Below, piece after piece: positions 1 through 8,415 of a DNA stretch of 64,000 nt. Every line of letters begins with the position of its first letter. Within the stretch, counting starts at the first letter, position 1. The DNA is from Aquirufa lenticrescens (GTDB taxonomy: Bacteria; Bacteroidota; Bacteroidia; Cytophagales; Spirosomataceae). The translations under genes were made by a program, and so were the position numbers. The stretch is from positions 403,501 to 467,500 of the forward strand of contig NZ_CP049834.1 in NCBI RefSeq assembly GCF_019916085.1. Direction: 5' to 3'. The notes under the pieces are model-generated. The model worked only from the letters and a program-made list of their open reading frames with translations, was not told where the DNA came from and made no database searches.

Positions 1-156
1 ACTGGTCATGTAGAAGATCCAAAAATAGGAACGTCGAATTTCCTCTGGGTTAGTGGAATTCGTATTCGGTCCTAGCAGGATAGGAAGTGCAATCAGGAAA
101 GCCCAAAAAAACAGGTGTAATAACAGATTCCTGAATGTAGACGATTTATTTATCAT
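1..156 (-). CDS. N-terminal fragment of a membrane protein, possibly a LytS-type sensor histidine kinase
   Basis: Reading the minus strand from an ATG at 156 gives 52 open codons that run off the window edge, so only the N-terminus is visible. The fragment starts MINKSSTFRN and continues with a hydrophobic stretch (residues about 11-30, LLLHLFFWAF LIALPILLG), then a polar loop and a second aromatic segment beginning near residue 44. A short polar start, an 'H-x-x-F-W' first helix and a conserved Pro are common in the membrane part of Bacteroidota histidine kinases of the His_kinase (LytS/YehU) family, so that is my best guess. The catalytic part is outside the window, so any membrane protein remains possible. 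It is divergent from the gene at 304. Confidence 0.5.
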   Translation of the reverse strand, partial: MINKSSTFRNLLLHLFFWAFLIALPILLGPNTNSTNPEEIRRSYFWIFYMTS

Positions 157-275
157 GGGTTTTATGTTGCTTTTTGTATTCAGCGAATTCAAATTAAGAG
201 AATCTTCCTTATATTTCCAGTATATTTTCTACCACTGTCCTGAATGTGCCGATGAATTGGCTAAATGGTTTTAGG

Positions 276-283
276 TAGATTTG
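276..283 (+). promoter_or_regulatory. Putative -7 element of a Bacteroidota promoter
   Basis: TAGATTTG matches the Bacteroidota -7 consensus TAnnTTTG exactly and ends 20 nt before the ATG at 304. A TTG lies at 257-259, giving a spacer of 16 bp, shorter than the usual 19-20, so the -33 assignment is weak. Confidence 0.45.
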
Positions 284-303
284 TCTAAACCTATCTTTTC
301 AAA

Positions 304-2094
304 ATGAAAAAATTGCTCTTTTCGTTGCTACTTGCCTCGCCATTAGGTGCTTGGGCTCAGCAATCGATTCCCCTCACAGATTTGTCTGCTTTTGATCAGC
401 CTAGTAAGAACTGGACAATCGAGCAGGCTGTTTTTGCTAAGTATTCGGATACCCTTTTTCAGGTAAGTCCTGGTAGTGGTGTTTTGGTTAATACGTTGAG
501 AGGCGGAAAGTACCATCGTACAGATGATTTGAAGTCCAAAATGCAGCACGGCGACATCCGTTTATTAGTCGACTTTATGTTGCCTAGAGGAATGAATTCA
601 GGCATTTATTTGCAAGGTCGTTACGAGGTACAATTGTACGATTCTTGGGGTAAGAAAACCGTAAAATATGATGACTGCGGTGGTATTTATGAGCGTTGGG
701 ATGACGCAAGAGGAAAAGGAAAGGAAGGATATGAGGGCTATGCACCACGCCAAAACGCTAGCAAAGCCCCAGGTTTATGGCAGACTTTAGAAATCGATTT
801 TCAAGCTCCTCGATTCGATGCAAACGGTAAAAAAATTGCCAATGCCATCTTCAAAAAAGTGATCTTGAACGGTTTAGTCGTACAGGAAAATATTGAAGTA
901 TCGGGTATGACACGCGGAGCGATTTTCGATAAAGAAGCGCCATTTGGCCCTGTTCTAATCCAAGGCGATCATGGTCCGGTAGCGTTTAGAAACTTGCGTT
1001 TTGAGACCTATGAAAAACCAACGGCTTCTCTAGGAGAGGTTTCTTATGACTATTACACGGGTAAATTTACCGACCCAATTGTTCCTACAACAAAGCCAGC
1101 TTCTTCAGGTAAATTGCCTGCCTTGACGTACCGCGTTATTCCAGTAAACAATGATTATTTGATTCATTACAAAGCTGAATTGACGATTCCGGAGGATGAT
1201 AATTACGAGTTTCAAACCTATTGGACAGGTTCTGGTGAATTAAAAATTGACGGAAAGGTGCTTAATCAAGGGGCTCATTGGTTCAATGAGATGGTGCCGG
1301 CGTCCACTTTTTTGAAAGCAGGAAAACATCAACTGGAAATTATTCATATCAAGGATTTCCCTTGGGGACCTAAGGCCTTAGGCTTACATGTGAAGCGCAT
1401 CGGCTCTCGTTTGGTTTCCCTTCACGAAAGAACGTCTTTGTTAGATCCTGATGCGGTAGGTCTTATCGAGGTGAAAGCGAATGCAGAACCTGTGTTGCAG
1501 CGTTCATTTGCCTTTCATCAAGGAAAGAAAAAGACGCACGTGATTCACGTAGGTGACCCTGCTGGATTGCATTACAGTTATGACTTAAAACAAGGAGCGA
1601 TTCTTCAAGTTTGGCGAGGTAAATTCCTAGATGCCACCCAAATGTGGGACAACCGAGGCGAGCCTCAGACTTCAGAGCCTTTGGGTTTAACGGTCATTCA
1701 AGACGGGAAATTCCCCTTAGCCTTAGCGCATCAAGCGCAAGCAGATTCAACGGATTTAGTCTATAAAGGATATCGTTTAGAGGCGGGACGTCCCATCTTT
1801 ATGTACGAATGGACAGCGGCGAAGTTACGTGTAGAAGATCGCATTCAGCCAGCAGGAAATGGGTTAAAGCGTACGCTGACCTTAGTAGGTGCAAGTCCGC
1901 AAAAGACCGATGTAGAGGCTGTTTTAGCCACCGGACATCATTTGTCCATCTTACAAAATGGCCTGGCTTCGCAACCAGGTAACTTTATCGAATGGAAAGG
2001 GGCCACTGCTGAACTATTGAAAATAGCTTCCGGTGCTCAACAGATTCGTGTGCCATTTTCTGGGGCACAATTCACTTATGACTTGATTTGGTAA
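304..2094 (+). CDS. Secreted DUF1080 (3-keto-disaccharide hydrolase-like) protein with a PA14-like segment
   Basis: The 596-residue product has a signal peptide (MKKLLFSLLLASPLGAWAQ, cleavage after AQ near residue 19). Residues about 25-235 look like a DUF1080 domain (PF06439, concanavalin-like fold); the characteristic motif NSGIYLQGRYEVQLYDSWG is near residues 98-117. Residues about 275-360 resemble a PA14-type beta-barrel with the usual 'Y.F.....G...L.IDG' pattern. The remaining C-terminal part, about 200 residues, I do not recognise. Some DUF1080 proteins hydrolyse 3-keto-glycosides, and others only bind carbohydrate. The gene is two bases upstream of a propeller/cytochrome c gene, so the two probably form an operon for oxidative glycan processing in the periplasm; that role is an inference. 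Confidence 0.8.
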   Translation: MKKLLFSLLLASPLGAWAQQSIPLTDLSAFDQPSKNWTIEQAVFAKYSDTLFQVSPGSGVLVNTLRGGKYHRTDDLKSKMQHGDIRLLVDFMLPRGMNSGIYLQGRYEVQLYDSWGKKTVKYDDCGGIYERWDDARGKGKEGYEGYAPRQNASKAPGLWQTLEIDFQAPRFDANGKKIANAIFKKVILNGLVVQENIEVSGMTRGAIFDKEAPFGPVLIQGDHGPVAFRNLRFETYEKPTASLGEVSYDYYTGKFTDPIVPTTKPASSGKLPALTYRVIPVNNDYLIHYKAELTIPEDDNYEFQTYWTGSGELKIDGKVLNQGAHWFNEMVPASTFLKAGKHQLEIIHIKDFPWGPKALGLHVKRIGSRLVSLHERTSLLDPDAVGLIEVKANAEPVLQRSFAFHQGKKKTHVIHVGDPAGLHYSYDLKQGAILQVWRGKFLDATQMWDNRGEPQTSEPLGLTVIQDGKFPLALAHQAQADSTDLVYKGYRLEAGRPIFMYEWTAAKLRVEDRIQPAGNGLKRTLTLVGASPQKTDVEAVLATGHHLSILQNGLASQPGNFIEWKGATAELLKIASGAQQIRVPFSGAQFTYDLIW

Positions 2095-2096
2095 CG

Positions 2097-3938
2097 ATGA
2101 AAAAATATACAGCCTTTGTTTTATTGTTTGCAGTAGCCCTAGGGGCGTTTGCGCAAACAAAACCGGCTCCTAAAAAGGAGCAAGATTATTACGAAATTAA
2201 GACACTTCCGATCCCCAAAGAGATCTATCTAGAGGTGGGCGGCTTGGCAACGATGCCGGATGGCCGTTTGGCGGTCAGTACGCGGAGAGGGGAGATTTGG
2301 ATTGTGGAAAATCCCTACCAAAAAACAAGTCACCAAACCTATTACCGTCGTTTCGCGAGCGGATTGCACGAGGTGTTAGGCTTGGCTTACAAGGATGGCG
2401 CATTTTATTGCTCACAACGCGGCGAGTTAACAAAGATTTCGGATACCGATCGCGATGGAGTAGCGGATTTATATGAGCCGATCTATCAATTTGATTTGTC
2501 TGGAAACTACCACGAATACACCTATGGCCCTGTGATTGATAAGAACGGAGATATGTGGGTGAGTTTGAATTTAGCGTGGGTAGGTTTTGGCGAGGGGAAG
2601 TTTGCCAAATGGCGTGGCTGGTTCGTGAAAATCACCCCAGACGGCAAATTAGAGCCTTTTGCCGGTGGTTTGCGTTCTCCAGCGGGTTACAGTTTTAACG
2701 AGGAGGGAGACTTGTTCTACGGCGAAAACCAAGGAGATTGGGTCGGTTCTGGTCGTGTCACGCATTTAGCTAAGGGTGAATTTGCTGGGAATCCAGGCGG
2801 TCTTAAATGGGCGAAAGAACCCAATAGCCCCTTGAAACTTAGCTTAGAAGAGATTCAAGATAATGGTTCGCCTATGTTTGAGGCGGCGAAGAAAAATCCT
2901 AAGATCAAATTACCAGCTGTTTGGTTTCCTCACGCGATTATGGGGATTTCCACTTCAGACATATTGCAAGACACCACTAAGGGCAAGTTTAGCCCATTTC
3001 CCGGCCAGTATTTCGTGGCAGACCAAGGGCAATCCAAGGTAATGCGTATGGGGCTGGAGAAAGTGAATGGGGTGTACCAAGGTTTTGCCATCAACTACCG
3101 CGAGGGATTCCAGTCGGGTATTTTGCGCGAACGTTTTGGCTTGGATGGTAGCATGTTCGTAGGTATGACCTCTCGTGGCTGGGGAAGTACTGGGAAAGAT
3201 GATTTCGGTTTGCAACGATTGTTTTGGAATGGAAATATGCCATTCGAAATCGATATGATCAAAGCGAAGTCAGATGGTTTTGAGTTTAGCTTTACACAGC
3301 CAGTGGATGTGAATTCCGTGAAGAAAGCCGCTTCTTATGCGATTCGGTCGTATATATACAAATATCAACACCAGTATGGTAGCCCGATTATCGAATTAAA
3401 AGACTTGAAAATCAAAGGGGTGGAAGTGTCAGCAGATCGCAAGAAAGTACGCATTTCCATTGATGGAATTCGCCAGTTCTTTATCCATGAATTCACCTTG
3501 AAAGGGGTGTTGAATGAGAAAGGGGAGCCATTATTGCACGAAACGGCTTATTATACCTTGAATGAGATTCCAGCGGGTCCTGCTTTAGTGGCGGCGGCAC
3601 CTCAAGATCAAATCTTCACGAAGGTGACAGAAATAAGAGTGGTAAAAAATTCGATGGGTTATGAATTAGGGATTGCGGGTCTATTGAAGAAACATACTTG
3701 TTCCGCTTGCCACGCGAAAGACAGTAAATTAATAGGACCTGCCTTTACGGAAATCGCCAAACGTAATTATTCGAACCAGAAGATTTTAGAATTAGTATAC
3801 AAACCTAATCCGCAAAACTGGCCAGACTTTGCTACGGAAATGGCGCCCATGAGTCATGTACCTAAGGCGGACGTTCTAAAGATCGCAGGTTGGATTAATG
3901 GTCTGAGAGAAACAGAAGGGCTAAAGAACCGCGACTAA
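2097..3938 (+). CDS. Periplasmic beta-propeller dehydrogenase-like protein with C-terminal monoheme cytochrome c domain
   Basis: I chose ATG 2097 (MKKYTAFVLLFAVALGAFAQ signal peptide) over an upstream TTG at 2088 that overlaps the previous stop. The product is 613 residues. Residues about 30-400 resemble the PQQ-type/sorbosone dehydrogenase beta-propeller family ('GGLATMPDGRLAVSTRRGEI', and 'NEEGDLFYGENQGDW'). The C-terminal 90 residues carry a c-type heme site CSACH (C535, C538, H539) followed by 'GPAF' and a probable axial Met in the 'MAPMSHV' segment, as in small class I cytochromes. Related proteins often occur beside DUF1080 genes in Bacteroidota and Planctomycetes. I infer a periplasmic sugar or alcohol oxidoreductase that passes electrons through its own heme. 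Neither the substrate nor PQQ binding can be read from the sequence. Confidence 0.75.
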   Translation: MKKYTAFVLLFAVALGAFAQTKPAPKKEQDYYEIKTLPIPKEIYLEVGGLATMPDGRLAVSTRRGEIWIVENPYQKTSHQTYYRRFASGLHEVLGLAYKDGAFYCSQRGELTKISDTDRDGVADLYEPIYQFDLSGNYHEYTYGPVIDKNGDMWVSLNLAWVGFGEGKFAKWRGWFVKITPDGKLEPFAGGLRSPAGYSFNEEGDLFYGENQGDWVGSGRVTHLAKGEFAGNPGGLKWAKEPNSPLKLSLEEIQDNGSPMFEAAKKNPKIKLPAVWFPHAIMGISTSDILQDTTKGKFSPFPGQYFVADQGQSKVMRMGLEKVNGVYQGFAINYREGFQSGILRERFGLDGSMFVGMTSRGWGSTGKDDFGLQRLFWNGNMPFEIDMIKAKSDGFEFSFTQPVDVNSVKKAASYAIRSYIYKYQHQYGSPIIELKDLKIKGVEVSADRKKVRISIDGIRQFFIHEFTLKGVLNEKGEPLLHETAYYTLNEIPAGPALVAAAPQDQIFTKVTEIRVVKNSMGYELGIAGLLKKHTCSACHAKDSKLIGPAFTEIAKRNYSNQKILELVYKPNPQNWPDFATEMAPMSHVPKADVLKIAGWINGLRETEGLKNRD

Positions 3939-3941
3939 ATG

Positions 3942-3977
3942 AAAAAGCTCTCTGCGATGAACAGAGAGCTTTTTTTA
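3942..3977. terminator. Bidirectional intrinsic terminator
   Basis: AGCTCTCTG (3946-3954) pairs perfectly with CAGAGAGCT (3962-3970), flanked by an A-run on the left and seven T on the right. It lies between the stop of the propeller/cytochrome gene and the convergent DUF1573 gene and can serve both. Confidence 0.85.
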
Positions 3978-3992
3978 TAAGTAATATTATGC

Positions 3993-4370
3993 TTATTTCT
4001 TTGCAGCTACGCTACCTTGAATCGCTAAAACGATTTGAGAAACTTGACCGTTGTTAATCACGGTAACCGTTTTGTTAAAGTTTCCTGGGCGACCTGCAGA
4101 ATTATAAGAAGCCGTTACTTTACCTGTTTTACCTGGCATAACTGGCTCTCTTGTCCAATCTGGAGTAGTGCATCCGCAAGATGGCTGAACGTTAGAAATA
4201 ACGACTGGAGTTTTTCCTGTATTCGTGAATTCAAAGCTATAGGTAGCGATTGTTCCCTCCGTGATTGTTCCGAAATCGTGCTTTTCTTGTTTGAATTTTA
4301 AAGCACCTTGCGCGTTCGAAGTGAAGGCAAAGCCTAAAACAAGCGCAAATAGGGCGATTAATTTTTTCAT
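3993..4370 (-). CDS. Secreted DUF1573 protein (Ig-like beta-sandwich)
   Basis: The 125-residue product starts with a signal peptide (MKKLIALFALVLGFAFTSNAQ). The mature part is a single DUF1573 domain (PF07610), with the family motifs 'HDFGTI.EG' , 'FEFTNTGKTPVVI' and 'PSCGCTTP.W'. It is an ASPM/SPD-2/Hydin-like beta-sandwich found in many copies in Bacteroidota; the function is not known and it probably sits in the periplasm or at the surface. A second in-frame ATG at 4382 (MKLDMKK) is possible: the promoter at 4400-4430 lies 17 nt before that ATG and 29 nt before the one chosen. The open frame continues further upstream to 4502 but that part has no signal peptide logic and covers the promoter. 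Confidence 0.85.
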   Translation of the reverse strand: MKKLIALFALVLGFAFTSNAQGALKFKQEKHDFGTITEGTIATYSFEFTNTGKTPVVISNVQPSCGCTTPDWTREPVMPGKTGKVTASYNSAGRPGNFNKTVTVINNGQVSQIVLAIQGSVAAKK

Positions 4371-4399
4371 ATCTAATTTCATTGGTTTTATATACGATT

Positions 4400-4430
4400 C
4401 AAATCTATAAACAATAAAAGATTTCGGCAA
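4400..4430 (-). promoter_or_regulatory. Strong Bacteroidota-type promoter for the DUF1573 gene
   Basis: On the minus strand, TTG (complement of 4428-4430) is followed by a 20-nt spacer and then TAGATTTG (complement of 4400-4407). Both elements match the TTG-N19/20-TAnnTTTG consensus exactly. It is one of the cleanest promoters in the window. Confidence 0.7.
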
Positions 4431-4502
4431 GTTTCTTGTCCGGATTCTGTTTGGACGCCGAGGATTTTGTTGTATTTTTACGTGTTTAATAAGACCAAGC
4501 AT

Positions 4503-6914
4503 TTGAATTCATTTACTTTTTCTAATCCTTCACTTTCCTTCGATCCTGCCCAGGTGCTCGAGGACTATCGTTTGGCTGCTATTAGCCGTGCTTGTAGTCT
4601 TTTGGTGCGTAAAGAAGTATTTTCTGGACGGGCGAAGTTTGGTATTTATGGGGATGGTAAAGAGTTGTGCCAAATTGCTTTAGCGCGTTCCATGCGCCCC
4701 GGTGACTATATATCTGGTTATTACAGAGACCAAACCATTGGTGCTGCGATCGGGGATTTAACATGGCCACAGTATTTCGCGCAATTATACGGTCATCCGG
4801 ACATTCAATTTGATCCGCATTCAGGTGGACGTCAGATGAATAATCACCATGCTACGCGCTGGTTAGATGAGGACGGAAAATGGTTAGACCAAACTTCTCG
4901 TTACAATACGGTAGCAGGAATTTCGTCCACGGCAGGTCAAATTCCACGCGCTCTAGGCATTGCCTATGCCTCTAAAATGTACCGCGAAAGAGCGGATTTG
5001 AAAGAGCATGAGGCGCTTTTCTCTAAACAAGGTCAAGAAGTTTGTTTCACCACGATTGGGGATGCATCCACGTCTGAAGGAATGTTTTTGGAGTGTATCA
5101 ATGCCGCTGGAGTATTACAAATTCCCATCGTCTTTTCAGTCTGGGATGATGGTTATGGAATCTCGGTTCCTATTGAGTTTCAAACGACAAAATCATCTAT
5201 TTCGAAGGCTCTAGCTGGTTATCAGCGTAATGAGCTGGAAAAAGGATTAGAAATCATACAAGTGAAAGCCTGGGATTATCCAGGTTTAGTGGCGGCATAT
5301 CAAAAGGCAACAGAACTAGCTAGAAAGGACTTTGTTCCTTGCTTAGTTCACGTGGTAGAATGTACGCAACCACAAGGTCACTCCGCGTCCGGATCACATG
5401 AACGCTATAAGTCAGCTGAGCGTCTAGCGTGGGAGTTAGAGGCGGATTGTAACGTGTTATTCCGTCAATGGGTATTGTCTCAAAAAATCGCCTCAGAAGA
5501 AGAGCTAAAAGCGATCGATGAGGAGGCTGTTATTTTAGCACGTAAATACCAAAAAGAAGCCTTTGCAGCCTATATGGCCTCAGTAGATGTGGATAAAAAA
5601 GGGTTTTTACGTATCGCAAAGAACCTGTTAGAGTCCACGAATGAGCCAGGGTTATTGCAGCCCATTATTGATGAATTAAACGCCCTTCCTTATCCTATTT
5701 TTAGTGATTTAGTGCGGGCTGGTCGCAAGACTTTGCGTGCTTTTCGTTTCTATCAAGGGCCTGCGGTTAAGTTGCTACGTAAATGGCTAGATGACCTCGA
5801 AAAATTGAATCGAAGACGCTTTAGCTCGCATCAAATGAGTGAGTCAGACGAGTCGCCTTTGTTGATTGAAGGGGTTAAGCCAACCTATGAAAAAGAGCCG
5901 TCCTTAGTAGACGGAAGAGAGATTTTAAACAAGGCATTTTCGCAGTTCTTGCAAGATCCACGCGTATTTATCTTAGGAGAGGACGTAGGGAAAATAGGGG
6001 ACGTGAATCAAACATTGGCAGGGTTACAAGATATCTACGGTCCATTGAAAGTAACGGATACGGGTATTCGCGAAGTAAGTATTGTAGGCCAAGGAATTGG
6101 TGCCGCGATGCGCGGTCTAAAGCCTATTGTTGAGATTCAATATTTGGATTATATATTTTACCCTTTCCCTATTTTGTCGGATGATTGGGCTTGTTTGCAT
6201 TATAGAACAGCAGGAGGTCAAAAAGCACCCATGATTCTTCGCACGAGGGGTCACCGTTTGGAGGGGATTTGGCATTCTGGAAGTCCGATGGCCGTTTTAA
6301 TTAATGGTTTGCGGGGAGTACATTTCTGTGTGCCTCGTAATATGACTCAAGCGGCGGGTATGTACCGCACGCTTTTAAAGGGCGATGATCCGGGTATTGT
6401 GATCGAATGTTTGAACGGATACCGTTTGAAAGAGCCCATGCCGTCTAATTTGACAGAAATTGAGGTGCCATTAGGCATTCCTGAAATATTGCGTGAGGGG
6501 ACTGATATTACCGTGGTGACCTATGGTTCGATGTGCCGGATTGTGATGGAAGCGGCGGAGACGTTGGCGGGATTAGGAATTTCTGTGGAAGTAATTGATG
6601 CACAGACTTTATTGCCTTTTGATCGCCATCACAGCATTTTGGCTTCTATTCAAAAGACACACCGCGTTATTTTTGCCGATGAAGATATGCCAGGAGGCGC
6701 ATCTGCCTATATGATGCAAGAGGTGTTGGACAAACAGGGAGCCTTTACCTGGTTAGAAAGTCCAGCCGTTTGTATCGCAGCGACGGCTCACCGTCCTGCC
6801 TATAGTTCGGATGGGGATTATTTCTCCAAACCGAATACAGAAAATATCGTAGATGCCGTCTACGAAATCATGCGCGAATCGGATCCTTCGACCTACCCAG
6901 CCATCTATTTTTAA
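4503..6914 (+). CDS. 2-oxoacid dehydrogenase E1 component, alpha and beta subunits fused
   Basis: The product (803 residues from this start) is a thiamine-diphosphate-dependent E1 of the branched-chain/pyruvate dehydrogenase type, in which the alpha and beta subunits are one chain, as often in Bacteroidota. The alpha half (about 1-350) has the ThDP motif beginning GDASTSEGMF and ending DDGYG. A helical linker (about 350-470) follows, and the beta half (about 470-800) contains 'EDVGKIGD', 'REVSIVGQGIG' and 'ADEDMPGG'. The partner lipoyl E2 and E3 are not in the window. The first in-frame ATG is about 75 codons in, after conserved sequence, so the start must be non-ATG: I chose TTG 4503; GTG 4482 and TTG 4467 are alternatives. 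It is one base from nuoI, so they are probably co-transcribed. Confidence 0.85.
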   Translation: MNSFTFSNPSLSFDPAQVLEDYRLAAISRACSLLVRKEVFSGRAKFGIYGDGKELCQIALARSMRPGDYISGYYRDQTIGAAIGDLTWPQYFAQLYGHPDIQFDPHSGGRQMNNHHATRWLDEDGKWLDQTSRYNTVAGISSTAGQIPRALGIAYASKMYRERADLKEHEALFSKQGQEVCFTTIGDASTSEGMFLECINAAGVLQIPIVFSVWDDGYGISVPIEFQTTKSSISKALAGYQRNELEKGLEIIQVKAWDYPGLVAAYQKATELARKDFVPCLVHVVECTQPQGHSASGSHERYKSAERLAWELEADCNVLFRQWVLSQKIASEEELKAIDEEAVILARKYQKEAFAAYMASVDVDKKGFLRIAKNLLESTNEPGLLQPIIDELNALPYPIFSDLVRAGRKTLRAFRFYQGPAVKLLRKWLDDLEKLNRRRFSSHQMSESDESPLLIEGVKPTYEKEPSLVDGREILNKAFSQFLQDPRVFILGEDVGKIGDVNQTLAGLQDIYGPLKVTDTGIREVSIVGQGIGAAMRGLKPIVEIQYLDYIFYPFPILSDDWACLHYRTAGGQKAPMILRTRGHRLEGIWHSGSPMAVLINGLRGVHFCVPRNMTQAAGMYRTLLKGDDPGIVIECLNGYRLKEPMPSNLTEIEVPLGIPEILREGTDITVVTYGSMCRIVMEAAETLAGLGISVEVIDAQTLLPFDRHHSILASIQKTHRVIFADEDMPGGASAYMMQEVLDKQGAFTWLESPAVCIAATAHRPAYSSDGDYFSKPNTENIVDAVYEIMRESDPSTYPAIYF

Positions 6915-6915
6915 G

Positions 6916-7614
6916 ATGAAAGCCTATTTCAAATCGATATTGGATGGAATTCAAAGCACTCGAAAGGGGATGGCTTTGACGTGGAAGCACGCTTGGGCGG
7001 CCCGCAACCAGCGTGGCATTCAAAATGTCCAAGATCCTGATTATTTTAATCAAAAGGCTGGTATTGTAACGCTACAATATCCGCAGCAACAAATACCTAC
7101 TCCCGTTAACGGACGCTACCAATTACACAATGAGATGGACGATTGCATTGTCTGTGATAAATGTGTGAAAGTATGTCCGGTGGATTGCATCGAAATCGAT
7201 CCGATCAAAGCGACGGGTTTAGTAGGAACGGCATCGGATGGTTCACCTATTCGATTATATGCCGCGAAATTTGATATTGATATGTCCAAATGCTGCTTCT
7301 GCGGCCTTTGTACCACGGTTTGTCCGACAGAATGTTTGACGATGACCTCGGAATATGATTTCTCTGTCTTCGACGTAAAAGAACATAACTTTGAATTCGC
7401 GAATTTGACACCCGAGCAAGCGGCTGAAAAACGTGCGCTGTACGAGCAATTTGTAGCAGAGAAGGAAGCGGCGAAAGAGGCAGCGAAAACGGCAGCACCT
7501 ACCGAAGCGCCAACTGCTGAAACATCAGAAGAAAAACCTGCTACTCCTAAACCAGCCTTCAAACCAGCTTTCAAGCCTAGTTTTAAACCAAAGCCAAAAC
7601 CAGACACCGAATGA
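6916..7614 (+). CDS. nuoI: NADH-quinone oxidoreductase subunit I (2x 4Fe-4S ferredoxin)
   Basis: The ATG at 6916 follows the E1 stop by one base; the frame is open further upstream but overlaps E1. The 232-residue product has two 4Fe-4S motifs, CIVCDKCVKVCP and CCFCGLCTTVCP, in the NuoI arrangement that carries electrons toward N2 and the quinone site in the peripheral arm of complex I. Past residue about 165 the protein has a low-complexity tail rich in Ala, Glu, Lys and Pro ending in repeated KPAF/KPSF/KPKP units; NuoI proteins are usually shorter and lack such a tail. The stop overlaps the nuoJ start (ATGA). Confidence 0.93.
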   Translation: MKAYFKSILDGIQSTRKGMALTWKHAWAARNQRGIQNVQDPDYFNQKAGIVTLQYPQQQIPTPVNGRYQLHNEMDDCIVCDKCVKVCPVDCIEIDPIKATGLVGTASDGSPIRLYAAKFDIDMSKCCFCGLCTTVCPTECLTMTSEYDFSVFDVKEHNFEFANLTPEQAAEKRALYEQFVAEKEAAKEAAKTAAPTEAPTAETSEEKPATPKPAFKPAFKPSFKPKPKPDTE

Positions 7615-8117
7615 GTCCCTTAGTTGTCGCTTTCTTGGTGTTAGCCTTATTGACGTGCGGAAGCGCATTATCAATGTTGTGGACGAAGAATTTATTGCAC
7701 GCGGCTTTGGCCATGTTCTTAACCATGCTCGGCTTAGCCGGTTTGTACGTCTTAGCCTATGCGGACGTCTTAGCGGTCGCGCACTTATTAGTGTATGTGG
7801 GAGGGGTGTTAATATTGATCTTATTTGGGATTATGTTAACGAATCAAACGGATTCAGCCACCGGGAAGAACCACTTGATGACGCGGGAATCAGGTCGATT
7901 GTTGCCTTTTTCGATTGGATTATCTTTTTTCTTAGGCCTTTTCTGGTTATTCACGAAAGGACCTTGGATCAATAATTTGCCGGTGACCGGTGATTCTAAA
8001 TTACGGGAAGTAGGTCTAGGCTTATTGACCGAGTATGCCTTTCCGTTCGAATTAGCAGGTGTGTTTTTATTGATTGCCTTAATAGGCGCCACTTTTGTCG
8101 CGAAGAGCCATGACTGA
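7611..8117 (+). CDS. nuoJ: NADH-quinone oxidoreductase subunit J
   Basis: The 168-residue product has five predicted membrane helices, with the typical N-terminal 'NLLHAALAMFLTMLGLAGLYVL' region and the 'HLLVYVGGVLILILFGIML' helix that carries the pi-bulge segment in NuoJ. Its length fits the family. The ATG overlaps the nuoI stop by four bases and the 3' end overlaps nuoK by eight, a translationally coupled arrangement. It acts in the membrane arm of complex I. Confidence 0.93.
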   Translation: MSPLVVAFLVLALLTCGSALSMLWTKNLLHAALAMFLTMLGLAGLYVLAYADVLAVAHLLVYVGGVLILILFGIMLTNQTDSATGKNHLMTRESGRLLPFSIGLSFFLGLFWLFTKGPWINNLPVTGDSKLREVGLGLLTEYAFPFELAGVFLLIALIGATFVAKSHD

Positions 8118-8415
8118 TATTCCAGTAATCTATTTCTTGTGGGTGTCTGCTTTTCTGTTTGCGACGGGATTATCGATTTTGCTATTAAAGAAGAATACGA
8201 TTTTCGTGTTAATGGGTATCGAATTGATTTTGAATGCGGCGAATTTGAACTTGGTGGCTTTTTCGAAAAATGATCCTTCGCTGCAAGGCCTGTATCTAAG
8301 TGTTTTCGTGTTAGTCGTGGGTGTTTGCGAGATGGCGATTGCCTTGGCGATTGTATTGCAAGTGTATCGAAACTACCGCGCGATCGAGGTGGATCAGTTC
8401 AAATCCGAATATTAG
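8110..8415 (+). CDS. nuoK: NADH-quinone oxidoreductase subunit K
   Basis: The ATG at 8110 gives 101 residues, the normal NuoK length; a start at 8095 would overlap nuoJ more. Three membrane helices are visible, with the acidic residues of the Mrp-like antiporter family in 'LMGIELILNAANLNLVAF' and 'VCEMAIALAIVLQVYR'. The gene ends the cluster: the next gene is the convergent uvrC, whose stop overlaps by four bases. nuoL, nuoM and nuoN, which often follow nuoK, are not here. Confidence 0.93.
   Translation: MTDIPVIYFLWVSAFLFATGLSILLLKKNTIFVLMGIELILNAANLNLVAFSKNDPSLQGLYLSVFVLVVGVCEMAIALAIVLQVYRNYRAIEVDQFKSEY

Noticed and set aside
53-274. Plus-strand ORF of 73 codons before the DUF1080 gene
   Set aside because: Its composition is not protein-like, it overlaps a minus-strand frame with membrane-protein features (1-156), and the -7 box at 276-283 begins just after it.
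7116-7607. Long minus-strand ORF of 163 codons inside nuoI
   Set aside because: It is the antisense frame of a strongly conserved gene; the repeated Ala/Phe/Gly pattern mirrors the Lys/Pro/Ala tail of NuoI.
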